The position numbers and the translations under genes were made by a program. Positions 52,497-60,866 of a stretch of DNA of 64,000 nt are shown piece after piece. The stretch's first letter is position 1. Every line of letters begins with the position of its first letter. This DNA is from Anaerosporobacter faecicola (GTDB lineage: Bacteria; Bacillota; Clostridia; Lachnospirales; Lachnospiraceae). The notes below the pieces were generated by a model. That model was given only the letters and a program-made list of their open reading frames with translations. It was not told where the DNA came from and ran no database searches. The DNA lies in NCBI RefSeq assembly GCF_012070565.1, contig NZ_JAAQRO010000008.1, positions 1 through 64,000 on the forward strand, read 5' to 3'.

Positions 52497-54863
52497 CTAA
52501 GCCAAATTCTTTGGATTAAAAACAGTTTCCGCAACATTTTCTGAAGCATGTCCATCGTCCAGGCTACAGAATTTCTCATAGAATACGTTGTAACGTTCGC
52601 TATATTCTTCTTTGATATGATCAATATCTTTGATTGCATTCAACACCTCATCAGAAGTGTACAGAAGAGGACCTGGAATTTCTTCAAGCATATCAATATA
52701 GAATCCGCGAAGTACATCACGATATTTTTCTAAATCATACGTAAAGAATAACATTGGTCTCTGTAGGTTTGCATAATCAAAGAATACAGAAGAATAATCC
52801 GTAATCAGTAAATCCGAAATCAGATAGATTTCAGCGATATCGTCATATTTACTTAAGTTAAATGCAAAATCTTCCACACCTGTTGTATCTAAGGAATCCG
52901 CGATATAGTAATGTGTTCTTAGCAATACCACATACTCCTCTCCTAATTCCTGTTTCATCTTACGTAAATCTAATTTTAACTCAAACTTATATTGACCACT
53001 TCCATAGAACTCATCATCTCTCCATGTTGGTGCATATAAGATTGTCTTCTTATCCAATGGAATTCCTAATTTTTTCTTTAATGCAATAGATTTTTCTTCT
53101 TTATCTGGCGCATAAAGAATATCGTTACGAGGATATCCAAATTCCAACATTTCCTTATCATACATAAAAGCACTACGGAATACTTTTGAAGAAAAATAGT
53201 TGGCTGATACAAGATAATCCCACTTTCTTGAATCCTTGTAGAATTGAATCTTATGTTGTGGAGATGCTCCACATACTTCATCTTGGTCAAAAACCAATCT
53301 CTTAAGTGGTGTACCATGCCATGTTTCTAAGAACACATTTCCTTCTCTTTTTCTAACCCAGCGAGGTTGGCGAACATTGAATACACAGTATTTACATCTT
53401 GCCAAATAATAGGCATAACGGATACTGAATCGCTTAACCTTTGTGTGTGGGTATGGAATCTCTGACTTCTTATTGTTAATAACCCAGATAAACTTATACT
53501 TTCCTGGATATGTCTTTGCCAGATATTCATAAATGTATTTCGGGCTATCGGAGTAACTCTTTCCAAAGAAACTCTCACAGATTACCCAATTGTCCATCAT
53601 TGGTTTCTTTAAGAAACTATGAATATATAAGAACTTCGCTAATGCTCTACGATTCGTAAGAATTTTCCTTAACTTCTTCTTACCTAAGTTCACATTGACA
53701 AGACGTTGGGATTTTTTTAAGTTTCCTTTCATCAAGGCTTTTACCAAACGTTTTCGATACCCTTTTTGCATCTTAATGACTTCTGGATTCATGTTATTCA
53801 CAATCGTTCCAAGTAATTCAAATCGCTCATTTCTCCATGCATCATTCACACTACGACGTAGTTTTGGTGCAAATGTTTTCACATAGTAATTGATAATCTT
53901 TCGATCCACACGATTTCTTAATGTACTGTCTTTTGGAATCAAAGAAATCGTATAGTAGTATGCTTCAATATATTCTTCAAATTTTCCTGGTTCACGAATC
54001 TGTGATAAGGCAGGAAGGTTAATGGAATCATTGTGCTTTCTCTTAATATATACGGCACGCATCTTCTTTTCATATAGCGTTGCATATTCTAATACCTGTA
54101 CTAAAAAGGACAAATCCGAGTAAAACTTAAACTTTTCATTGAATCGTATGTTATGCTCTTCGATCACACTACGTTTCATAAGGATATTCAAAACTGATAC
54201 ATTTCGAATTCCTTTTCTTGTTGTAATCATTGTGCGATGTGCTCGTTCTCTTTTTCTACGGATCCGTCTTTCTTCTGCAGCAAGAAGTTCTTCTTCTGAT
54301 AATTCCTCATCATTTTCATCTTCGGAAGATTCGTCTCCTTCTTCTCCATTCTCCTCTTCGATGGAGCTTTTGGATTCGCTCTCGTTTCCATTCTCCGCAT
54401 TTAACTGTGCTTCTTCTAACGCAGTGTTTTCTTCATCACCTTCTGCGTTTTCTTCATCTTCATTCTGTATGCAGGTACTCATATATACACTGCGTTTGAA
54501 CCAAGAAGTTTTTTTCTTTCCATAAACAATGTCAGCATCCGTATCGATCGTTGATTCTATTAAATATGCTAACGTATCTATATATAAATAATCATCACTA
54601 TCTAAGAAATATACATATTCTCCCTGTGCCTTATCAAGTCCTAGATTTCTTGCAGCTGCAACACCGGTCTTCTCATCTAAATGATATACTGATAGATTTA
54701 AATCTTGTTGATATTCTGCAACCAATGGATTGATATCTTCCTCAATATGATCACATACTAGAATTGTCTCCAGATCATGATAATTTTGTTCTCTTAAACT
54801 AGTAAGGCAATCCTCTAAAAATGCTATTCCACGATGAAATGGAATAATTATACTTACCTTCAT
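52497..54863 (-). CDS. Bifunctional GT2 glycosyltransferase-TagF-like transferase
   Basis: The 788-residue protein has an N-terminal GT2 domain (VSIIIPFHRGIAFL, GVAAARNLGLD, YFLDSDD), an acidic linker (about 137-190, with runs of Glu, Asp, Asn, Ser) then a basic stretch (RRIRRKRERAHR), a helical middle, and a C-terminal TagF domain (ETWHGTPLKRLVFDQ, YAPTWRDDEFYG, LLITDYSSVFFDYANLQRP). It is first in the wall-polymer operon and has a clear promoter and leader hairpin. Domain order matches its paralogue at 46997-49408, but the linkers are unrelated in composition. It probably builds the sugar-phosphate repeat. Confidence 0.88.
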   Translation of the reverse strand: MKVSIIIPFHRGIAFLEDCLTSLREQNYHDLETILVCDHIEEDINPLVAEYQQDLNLSVYHLDEKTGVAAARNLGLDKAQGEYVYFLDSDDYLYIDTLAYLIESTIDTDADIVYGKKKTSWFKRSVYMSTCIQNEDEENAEGDEENTALEEAQLNAENGNESESKSSIEEENGEEGDESSEDENDEELSEEELLAAEERRIRRKRERAHRTMITTRKGIRNVSVLNILMKRSVIEEHNIRFNEKFKFYSDLSFLVQVLEYATLYEKKMRAVYIKRKHNDSINLPALSQIREPGKFEEYIEAYYYTISLIPKDSTLRNRVDRKIINYYVKTFAPKLRRSVNDAWRNERFELLGTIVNNMNPEVIKMQKGYRKRLVKALMKGNLKKSQRLVNVNLGKKKLRKILTNRRALAKFLYIHSFLKKPMMDNWVICESFFGKSYSDSPKYIYEYLAKTYPGKYKFIWVINNKKSEIPYPHTKVKRFSIRYAYYLARCKYCVFNVRQPRWVRKREGNVFLETWHGTPLKRLVFDQDEVCGASPQHKIQFYKDSRKWDYLVSANYFSSKVFRSAFMYDKEMLEFGYPRNDILYAPDKEEKSIALKKKLGIPLDKKTILYAPTWRDDEFYGSGQYKFELKLDLRKMKQELGEEYVVLLRTHYYIADSLDTTGVEDFAFNLSKYDDIAEIYLISDLLITDYSSVFFDYANLQRPMLFFTYDLEKYRDVLRGFYIDMLEEIPGPLLYTSDEVLNAIKDIDHIKEEYSERYNVFYEKFCSLDDGHASENVAETVFNPKNLA

Positions 54864-54888
54864 TTTTCTTTTTTTCCCTCCAAATTCA

Positions 54889-54951
54889 TATCCCTATTTT
54901 TCGCCGGGGATATGGTTTCGTACTTTTGGCATATGCCATTTTTCAAACCAT
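54889..54951 (-). promoter_or_regulatory. 5' leader hairpins of the wall-polymer operon
   Basis: On the minus strand the predicted transcript begins with a stem-loop, ATGGTTT pairing with AAACCAT (54945-54951 and 54912-54918) around an inner TGGCATATGCCA palindrome. A second stem pairs TATCCC (54889-54894) with GGGATA (54907-54912) just upstream of the GGAGGG ribosome site. A 5'-terminal stem may stabilise the mRNA. Confidence 0.5.
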
Positions 54952-54958
54952 CCAAAAA

Positions 54959-54987
54959 ATTATAGCATTTTTGTAGATTCAAGTCAA
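54959..54987 (-). promoter_or_regulatory. Promoter of the wall-polymer operon
   Basis: TTGACT (forward 54982-54987) and TATAAT (forward 54959-54964) are 17 bases apart on the minus strand, near consensus. From 54988 to leuA (55310) I see AT-rich sequence but no gene or terminator I can support. Confidence 0.8.
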
Positions 54988-55309
54988 TGCACGGGTATTT
55001 TACACCAATAACATTAACAAAAAAATAATCTATACACTATACACAACCCATTTCCTATTATTTTACATTTATAGAATCGAATTGTATATAATGTATAGAC
55101 TCTACTATTCTAGTATTATCCTTTTTTACCTATTTTAATAAATATTTCTTCTAATCAGGTAACGAGAAAACAGATTCAGCCATTTTCTTAAGATTTCTTT
55201 AACTACTTAGTTTCAAGCAATATTTACGAATACAATAAAAAGAATGTCTGTACTCGTGAATATGTTTTACATTAGAATGTCACTTTGGATATATTGGATG
55301 CTTTAATCA

Positions 55310-56977
55310 CTAATATTTCAAACGGTTAATCGCACTAAAGATTGCACGTATAGACGCTCTCGTTATGTTAGAACTTACACCAACACCAAATGTTGCTTGG
55401 TTTGTTTCCTGATCAAGCATGTGGATATAGGCAGCTGCCTGTGCATTGGAGCCTTCTCGTAATGCATGTTCCGAATAATCCAATACTTTAACCTTGATAC
55501 CTAAAGAATCCTGCATAGCTCTCTGAACAGCATCGATTGGTCCATTTCCGAAGTCTTCAATGGATTTTTCTTCCCCATTATACGTATACTCTAATACAAC
55601 TTTCGTATCAAAATCGTTTTCTCCATCTGAGATATCTTCCACTTTACAACGTTTAAAATGAAGTGGTTCTTTTTTATCCAAATAGTGCTGTTTGAATTCA
55701 TCCATGATCTGATCTGGGGCAACTTCACCTTGCTTCTCCGAAATTTTCTGAATCACATCTGCAAATTCTTTGTGCATTCCTTTTGGCAATTTGAATCCAA
55801 AATACGTATCCATAACAAATGCTACGCCACCTTTTCCAGATTGGCTATTAATACGTACAATTGGTTCATATTCTCTTCCAATATCACTTGGATCAATTGG
55901 TAGATATGGCACTTGCCAGATTGTACTATTCCTCTCCTTCATTGCCTTTACGCCCTTATTAATAGCATCTTGATGCGAACCTGAGAAAGCAGTAAATACC
56001 AACTTGCCTGCATAAGGGTGTCTTGCATGGATTGGTAACTTACAACATCTTTCATATACTTCGATTATATCATTGATATGTTCTAATTCTAATTCAGGAT
56101 TAATACCTTGGGAGAACATATTATATGCAATATTAACGATATCAACATTACCCGTTCTCTCTCCATTACCAAATAAGGTTCCCTCAACTCGATCTGCTCC
56201 GGCTAACAATGCAAGTTCTGCACATGCTACTCCGGTACCACGATCATTATGTGGGTGAACACTAAGGATTATATTCTCTCTATCTTTAAAATGGCGGCTC
56301 ATCCATTCAATTTGATCTGCATACACATTTGGTGTATTCATCTCTACGGTAGAAGGCAAATTGAATATGATCTTATTATCTTTTGTTGGCTGCCATACAT
56401 CTTGTACTGCTGTACAGATATCTAACGCGAAATCTAATTCTGTACCCGTGAAACTCTCTGGTGAATACTCTAAAATGATCTTTCCCGGAAAATCCTTTAC
56501 ATACTCTTTTACAAGTTTTGTTCCATCAATAGCAATTTGTTTGATCTCTTCTTTTGATTTTCCAAAAACAACATCTCGTTGTAAGGTAGACGTTGAATTG
56601 TAGATATGTACGATTGCTGTTTTAATCCCTTCCAACGCTTCAAATGTACGTTTAATCAAATGTTCTCTACACTGAACAAGTACTTGTACGGACACGTCAT
56701 CTGGAATCAATTTTCGTTCCACCAATTGTCTTAAGAAGTCAAATTCAATCTGTGAAGCAGATGGAAAACCCACTTCAATCTCTTTAAAGCCCAAATTAAC
56801 AAGCATTGTAAAAAACTCAATCTTCTCTTCTACGACCATAGGCTCAATTAATGCCTGATTTCCATCACGAAGATCGACACTACACCAGATTGGTGCTTTT
56901 TGAATTTCCTTATTTGGCCATTCTCTTTCTGGGTAATTCACTACAGGTACTCTTTGATATTTCTTATAATTCAACAT
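55310..56977 (-). CDS. leuA: 2-isopropylmalate synthase
   Basis: LeuA joins acetyl-CoA and 2-oxoisovalerate in the first step of leucine synthesis. The 555-residue protein belongs to the longer type-2 group: catalytic TIM barrel with CSVDLRDGNQALIEPM (32-47) and SVHPHNDRGTG metal site near 240-250, then a linker and the C-terminal regulatory domain. In the latter, ALREGSNAQAAAYIHML resembles the leucine-binding region. No leuBCD or ilv genes are next to it. It has GGAGG and a long leader carrying a Leu-rich upstream ORF. Confidence 0.96.
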   Translation of the reverse strand: MLNYKKYQRVPVVNYPEREWPNKEIQKAPIWCSVDLRDGNQALIEPMVVEEKIEFFTMLVNLGFKEIEVGFPSASQIEFDFLRQLVERKLIPDDVSVQVLVQCREHLIKRTFEALEGIKTAIVHIYNSTSTLQRDVVFGKSKEEIKQIAIDGTKLVKEYVKDFPGKIILEYSPESFTGTELDFALDICTAVQDVWQPTKDNKIIFNLPSTVEMNTPNVYADQIEWMSRHFKDRENIILSVHPHNDRGTGVACAELALLAGADRVEGTLFGNGERTGNVDIVNIAYNMFSQGINPELELEHINDIIEVYERCCKLPIHARHPYAGKLVFTAFSGSHQDAINKGVKAMKERNSTIWQVPYLPIDPSDIGREYEPIVRINSQSGKGGVAFVMDTYFGFKLPKGMHKEFADVIQKISEKQGEVAPDQIMDEFKQHYLDKKEPLHFKRCKVEDISDGENDFDTKVVLEYTYNGEEKSIEDFGNGPIDAVQRAMQDSLGIKVKVLDYSEHALREGSNAQAAAYIHMLDQETNQATFGVGVSSNITRASIRAIFSAINRLKY

Positions 56978-57129
56978 AATAAAATCCTCCTAATTTAGAA
57001 TCTATGATTTACCTTCACTAATTTGTTTCCAATAAACGTTCATAATTTTCTAAACCTTGGAGTCGATAAATCACGCTATAGCGTTTTACAATAAACAACT
57101 TTGCACTATCTACTCTAGCCCCATCCTTA

Positions 57130-57240
57130 TCATTCCTTTTCTATGTATGTAATATGATTGATCTGAATGCTCCATACCACTTGACCATTCAGAAGTAACG
57201 AGCTATGACAAGGATCGATGTAATATGACCTCTTTGTCAT
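57130..57240 (-). CDS. Predicted leucine-rich leader ORF upstream of leuA
   Basis: A 36-codon ORF begins about 8 bases after the predicted transcription start of leuA, almost leaderless. Its sequence starts MTKRSYYIDPCHSS and has codons 15-17 TTA, CTT, CTG (Leu-Leu-Leu) followed by NGQVVWSIQ. Hairpins overlap it: one at 57197-57246 covers the start codon, and TCTGAATG/CATTCAGA begins in the third leucine codon. This resembles an attenuation leader peptide. No ribosome site is visible, and I do not recognise the peptide, so coding status is a prediction. Confidence 0.55.
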   Translation of the reverse strand: MTKRSYYIDPCHSSLLLNGQVVWSIQINHITYIEKE

Positions 57241-57253
57241 AACGTTGTCTTAC

Positions 57254-57282
57254 ATTATAGCATTAGCACTTTACTTTATCAA
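57254..57282 (-). promoter_or_regulatory. leuA promoter
   Basis: TTGATA (forward 57277-57282) and a perfect TATAAT (forward 57254-57259) are 17 bases apart on the minus strand. The predicted leader of about 270 bases reaches leuA at 56977. No T-box, no GGGTGG-ACC core and no T-run terminator are visible in it. Confidence 0.85.
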
Positions 57283-57364
57283 TATATATTTTCTATTCTA
57301 CGTATTCATCACTGGTTTCATGCGTTTTCTTCGTGTGTTTATTCCCCCAAATGCAATACAACAA

Positions 57365-57458
57365 AAAGACAATCATACTACTTTATTATTTGAATTTCGA
57401 TCTTATATCAAGAAATCTGATTGATCCTATCTCCTATAATAAATTTATGATTGTCTTT
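57365..57458. repeat. Nested inverted repeat, probable terminator or element
   Basis: AAAGACAATCATA (57365-57377) pairs with 57446-57458. Inside it TTTATTAT (57382-57389) pairs with 57436-57443, and GAATTTC (57392-57398) partly pairs with GAAATC (57412-57417). On the minus strand T residues follow the outer stem, so it could end the FAD oxidoreductase transcript. The multi-stem form is unusual for a terminator. The 57459-57628 stretch contains a start-less coiled-coil-like reading frame (see findings). Confidence 0.55.
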
Positions 57459-57628
57459 CTGTGAATCAACTTTCTTTCTGTTTAGTAACTGTTTTTCTAA
57501 CAGTTTTTCAACTGTATTTTCAACAGTTTTCTCAGCTGTTTTTCCTATTTCTTTCCCATTTTTTATATGATTGCAATTCTACTATCTATGTGAATTGCTA
57601 TGTTCATATGTTTCTTTTATTAACGAAC

Positions 57629-59026
57629 TTATACTAACCTTCTACCCATTAATACACCCATTACAGATGCCATCATAAGTCCTCTTGTCCAGCCACTGGA
57701 ATCTCCTAAGCAATGAAGTCCTTGAATATTGGTTGTGAATTCATCATCCATTTTAATTCGATTGCTATAGAATTTGATTTCTGGTGAATACAGCAATGTT
57801 TCATTACTTGCAAAGCCAGGTACTACAGTATCAACTGCTTTAATGAAATTAATTATGTTGACCATAGTACGATATGGCATTGCTGATGTAATATCACCTG
57901 CGATCGCATCTGGCATCGTTGGTTTAACATTAGATTGATTTAATTCATCCTGCCATGTTCTCTTACCTTCTAATATGTCACCAAATCGTTGTACTAAGAT
58001 TTGGCCATTCCCTAACATGTTCACAAGTTCTCCAACCTTTTTTGCATATTCAATTGGTTGGTTAAATGGTTCACTAAAATTATGGGAACATAGAATCGCA
58101 AGATTCGTATTCTCTGATTTTAATTTTTTATAGGAATGTCCGTTAACAATTGCTAAATTGTTATCATAATTTTCCTGACTTACGAATCCTCCAGGATTTT
58201 GGCAGAACGTACGTACTTTATTCTTAAATGGAAGTGGATATCCGATTAATTTCGACTCATAGAGCACGTTATTCACATCTTCCATGATCTCATTACGAAC
58301 TTCTACACGTACACCAATATCAACCGTTCCTGGTTGATGCGCTACATCATGACGTTCGCATACTTTTTCCAACCAATCAGCACCTTTTCTTCCTGTAGCA
58401 ATAACAACATCATCTGCTTCTAATGTTTCTTCTTCCTCTTGCTTCTTGGCATTAGCAAGAATAACCCCTTTACATGTGCCATCTTCCACAATAATATCTT
58501 TGCACACCGTATCAAATCGAATCTCTACACCTTGTTCCAACAAATAATTTTCAATCTTAAGATAGATTTCTTGTGCTGCTTCTGTACCAAGATGTCTGAT
58601 TGGACAATCTACTAATTTAAGTCCTGATTTTATTGCATTTTTTCTAATTTCTTTTACTTTATCGCCAACATTTAGTCCTTCAACCTTCGGATCTGCACCG
58701 AATTCCAGATAAATGCTATCTGCATATTTAATTGTTTCTTCTGCCTTATCAACTCCAATAAGAGATGGAAGATCTCCTCCTACTTCTGAGCTAAGTGAAA
58801 GTTTTCCATCAGAAAAAGCACCTGCACCTGAAAAGCCTGTAGTGATATGACAATATGGTTTACAATTTACACATTTCTTAGTTGTTGCTTTCGGACAACG
58901 TCTTTTACTAATGGAGCAACCCTTTTCAACAATAACAATCTTTTTTGAAGACTGCTTCTTAATCATCTCTAATGCAGTAAAGATTCCCGCTGGTCCTGCA
59001 CCAATTATAATAACATCGTATTTCAT
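57629..59026 (-). CDS. FAD-dependent oxidoreductase (COG2509-type)
   Basis: The 465-residue flavoprotein has the Rossmann dinucleotide motif VIIIGAGPAGIFTALEM (5-21) and the FAD-dependent protein C-terminal features IATGRKGADWL, DIGVRVEVRNEI and SGGWTRG-like SSGWTRGLMMASVMG. A cysteine-rich segment CPKATTKKCVNCKPYC (about 45-60) is present, as in related proteins. The reaction is unknown; such proteins are widespread in Clostridia. The ATG at 59026 was preferred because GGTAGG lies 8 bases upstream; a GTG is three codons earlier. It lies 122 bases after the HPr gene. Confidence 0.85.
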   Translation of the reverse strand: MKYDVIIIGAGPAGIFTALEMIKKQSSKKIVIVEKGCSISKRRCPKATTKKCVNCKPYCHITTGFSGAGAFSDGKLSLSSEVGGDLPSLIGVDKAEETIKYADSIYLEFGADPKVEGLNVGDKVKEIRKNAIKSGLKLVDCPIRHLGTEAAQEIYLKIENYLLEQGVEIRFDTVCKDIIVEDGTCKGVILANAKKQEEEETLEADDVVIATGRKGADWLEKVCERHDVAHQPGTVDIGVRVEVRNEIMEDVNNVLYESKLIGYPLPFKNKVRTFCQNPGGFVSQENYDNNLAIVNGHSYKKLKSENTNLAILCSHNFSEPFNQPIEYAKKVGELVNMLGNGQILVQRFGDILEGKRTWQDELNQSNVKPTMPDAIAGDITSAMPYRTMVNIINFIKAVDTVVPGFASNETLLYSPEIKFYSNRIKMDDEFTTNIQGLHCLGDSSGWTRGLMMASVMGVLMGRRLV

Positions 59027-59056
59027 CCTACGCACCTACCTTTTTTACTAATGAAT

Positions 59057-59082
59057 ATCGCTCGCCCTTTCGGACGAGCGAT
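59057..59082 (-). other. GNRA-type hairpin before the FAD oxidoreductase gene
   Basis: On the minus strand ATCGCTCG pairs with CGAGCGAT (59075-59082 and 59057-59064), and the loop closes with CC-GAAA-GG, a GNRA tetraloop. No T run follows. It lies in the 122-base gap between HPr and this gene and may be a processing or stability element. Confidence 0.55.
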
Positions 59083-59148
59083 AAGTATATCTGATTTCTT
59101 TCAACTTGTCAAGTTTTCATATTCTTTTGTTAATTCGTTTTCGTTGTT

Positions 59149-59442
59149 TTATGATAAGTTCTTATGTTCCATCTCACATTCTTCATCAAAAACTTTATCT
59201 AACAAGGAAAGAATCGATTGAAGGGCTTCTTCTTCCTGCTCTCCATCACACTGGATTTCAATTATCATATTATACTTCACACAGGCACCAAGTACTCCCA
59301 ATACACTTTTCGCATTCACTTGTTTTGTATCCGTCAACAGCATAATATGACAAGAATACTTTAATGCCTCCTGACATAGTAAGCTTGCTGGTCGAAGATG
59401 CAATCCATAAGAACTTCGAACTCGTATCTTTCCACTTACCAT
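59149..59442 (-). CDS. HPr family phosphocarrier protein
   Basis: The 97-residue protein keeps both key HPr sites: His15 in YGLHLRPAS (enzyme I phosphorylation) and Ser46 in NAKSVLGVLG (HPr kinase). It is slightly longer than usual through a Glu-rich C-terminus. It can act in sugar PTS transport or in catabolite regulation, perhaps as a paralogue of the main HPr. It is 38 bases downstream of cdaR and likely co-transcribed with the c-di-AMP genes. No other PTS gene is present. Confidence 0.9.
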   Translation of the reverse strand: MVSGKIRVRSSYGLHLRPASLLCQEALKYSCHIMLLTDTKQVNAKSVLGVLGACVKYNMIIEIQCDGEQEEEALQSILSLLDKVFDEECEMEHKNLS

Positions 59443-59480
59443 AGTGCCTCCTTATTGTTACTCCATTGTAACGTTATTCA

Positions 59481-60866
59481 TTATTCTGTACCATCTGAGC
59501 CAGTATCTGGTTCTTCGGTCGGTTCTTCAGACGGTTCTTCCTCTTCTTGATCTTCCTGATCTTCCGGCAGATCCGGCAAGACTTCTCCACTATTTTCCTG
59601 ATCTTCCTCGCCTGTATTCTCTTCTGCTTCTGCTACTGTTAATTCTATCGAAACCGTAGGTTTACTTACAATTTCAATTCCTTCTACTGATGAAAATTGA
59701 ATCTCAATCGTATAACTTCCTTCTTTGTTTTTTCCTTTAAGATCAATATATGGTGCTAGGTCAGAAATTGTCAGATTCTTAAGATCATCTTCTGTTCCCA
59801 TTATCTTCACAACCAAATTATCCATATTCATGGAATTTGAAAAATTAAACTTGAATTTGTTATTCAGATTCTTAAATTGAATCTCAGCCATGTCCAAGGT
59901 AAAATCTTTGATCTGTAGTTTCTCAATCATTACATTTACCATTACAGTTAAACTTTCTTCTGCCAAGATTACTCCGTCTGGAATATATTTTTCAAGATTA
60001 ATCTCTGTCTCTATATCAGCATATTGCTCGCTTATATCCACAGGGATTACAATCTTAACTACTTTAGATAGAGAATCCATATCTCCTGCAATCGTTACTG
60101 TCTTCGGCTCATATTCTACACCCATATATCGATAACCATGAAGAGGCTCCCCTTCAATTTCTATTTCTACTGGAATCGACTTCGTATTCAGTAATGTACC
60201 TACAACTTTTACTTCTGTTGAGCTGAAGATCATCTTAGAAGAATTAATCTCTTTTCCTTCTGCATCATAAACTTTTGGTACACCACTCGTGGTAAAATTC
60301 TCCGTAGCATTGGAAACATCAATTTCTACTCGTACTTCGTCAATCTTACTGACTTGTGATTTCGCACCTGTTACCTGAATGATATTTGGTTTTGCCTTCA
60401 GGTCTCCAATACAATAGCCTTCTTCCACAGTCCCCTTCTTTACGACATTTACCTTAAACTGTTTCGTCTCTGTATCTTCCAATGAAACAATCAATGTATC
60501 CACGGATCCAAGCGTAATACTCGGGGTATCGGATTCTGTCAGATATTTTGTTAACTCTACCTTAATAGGTACAGCATTCCATCTTGATAATTTCGAGAGG
60601 TCCGCATAGGCACAGAAATCCGATGTCGATAGATTTTCAACTACGCTCCTCTTACCTTTTACTGTAATCGTTACCGCATCGCCCTCTAATACTTCATAAC
60701 ACATTCCCTGATCTGCAATGACATCTTCATTTCTCTTCTCTACAGATAAACGGAATGTTCGCGTTATAGCTGGATCATCGACGTTGACAATAAAAAACCA
60801 GATAAGTGCGGCAAGACCCAAAGATAAGATTTTCAGTCCTAAATTTTTAGTCCACTTTCTTTTCAT
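59481..60866 (-). CDS. cdaR: YbbR-domain protein, CdaA regulator
   Basis: The 461-residue protein has one N-terminal membrane helix (about 12-28) and YbbR repeats (about 35-400), e.g. LSVEKRNEDVIADQGMCYEV, VPIKVELTKYLTES, IPVEIEIEGEPLHGYRY. The C-terminal tail is rich in Glu, Asp and Pro (about 420-461). CdaR sits outside the membrane and modulates the diadenylate cyclase CdaA. Its start overlaps the cdaA end by 20 bases, which fits translational coupling. Confidence 0.92.
   Translation of the reverse strand: MKRKWTKNLGLKILSLGLAALIWFFIVNVDDPAITRTFRLSVEKRNEDVIADQGMCYEVLEGDAVTITVKGKRSVVENLSTSDFCAYADLSKLSRWNAVPIKVELTKYLTESDTPSITLGSVDTLIVSLEDTETKQFKVNVVKKGTVEEGYCIGDLKAKPNIIQVTGAKSQVSKIDEVRVEIDVSNATENFTTSGVPKVYDAEGKEINSSKMIFSSTEVKVVGTLLNTKSIPVEIEIEGEPLHGYRYMGVEYEPKTVTIAGDMDSLSKVVKIVIPVDISEQYADIETEINLEKYIPDGVILAEESLTVMVNVMIEKLQIKDFTLDMAEIQFKNLNNKFKFNFSNSMNMDNLVVKIMGTEDDLKNLTISDLAPYIDLKGKNKEGSYTIEIQFSSVEGIEIVSKPTVSIELTVAEAEENTGEEDQENSGEVLPDLPEDQEDQEEEEPSEEPTEEPDTGSDGTE

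Noticed and set aside
56978-57253. T-box riboswitch for leuA
   Set aside because: The conserved T-box core (AGGGTGGNACCGCG type) and a following terminator are absent on either strand.
57563-57607. 14-codon ORF upstream of the coiled-coil frame as an independent gene
   Set aside because: Too short, poor ribosome site, and no similarity; kept only as part of a possible decayed gene.
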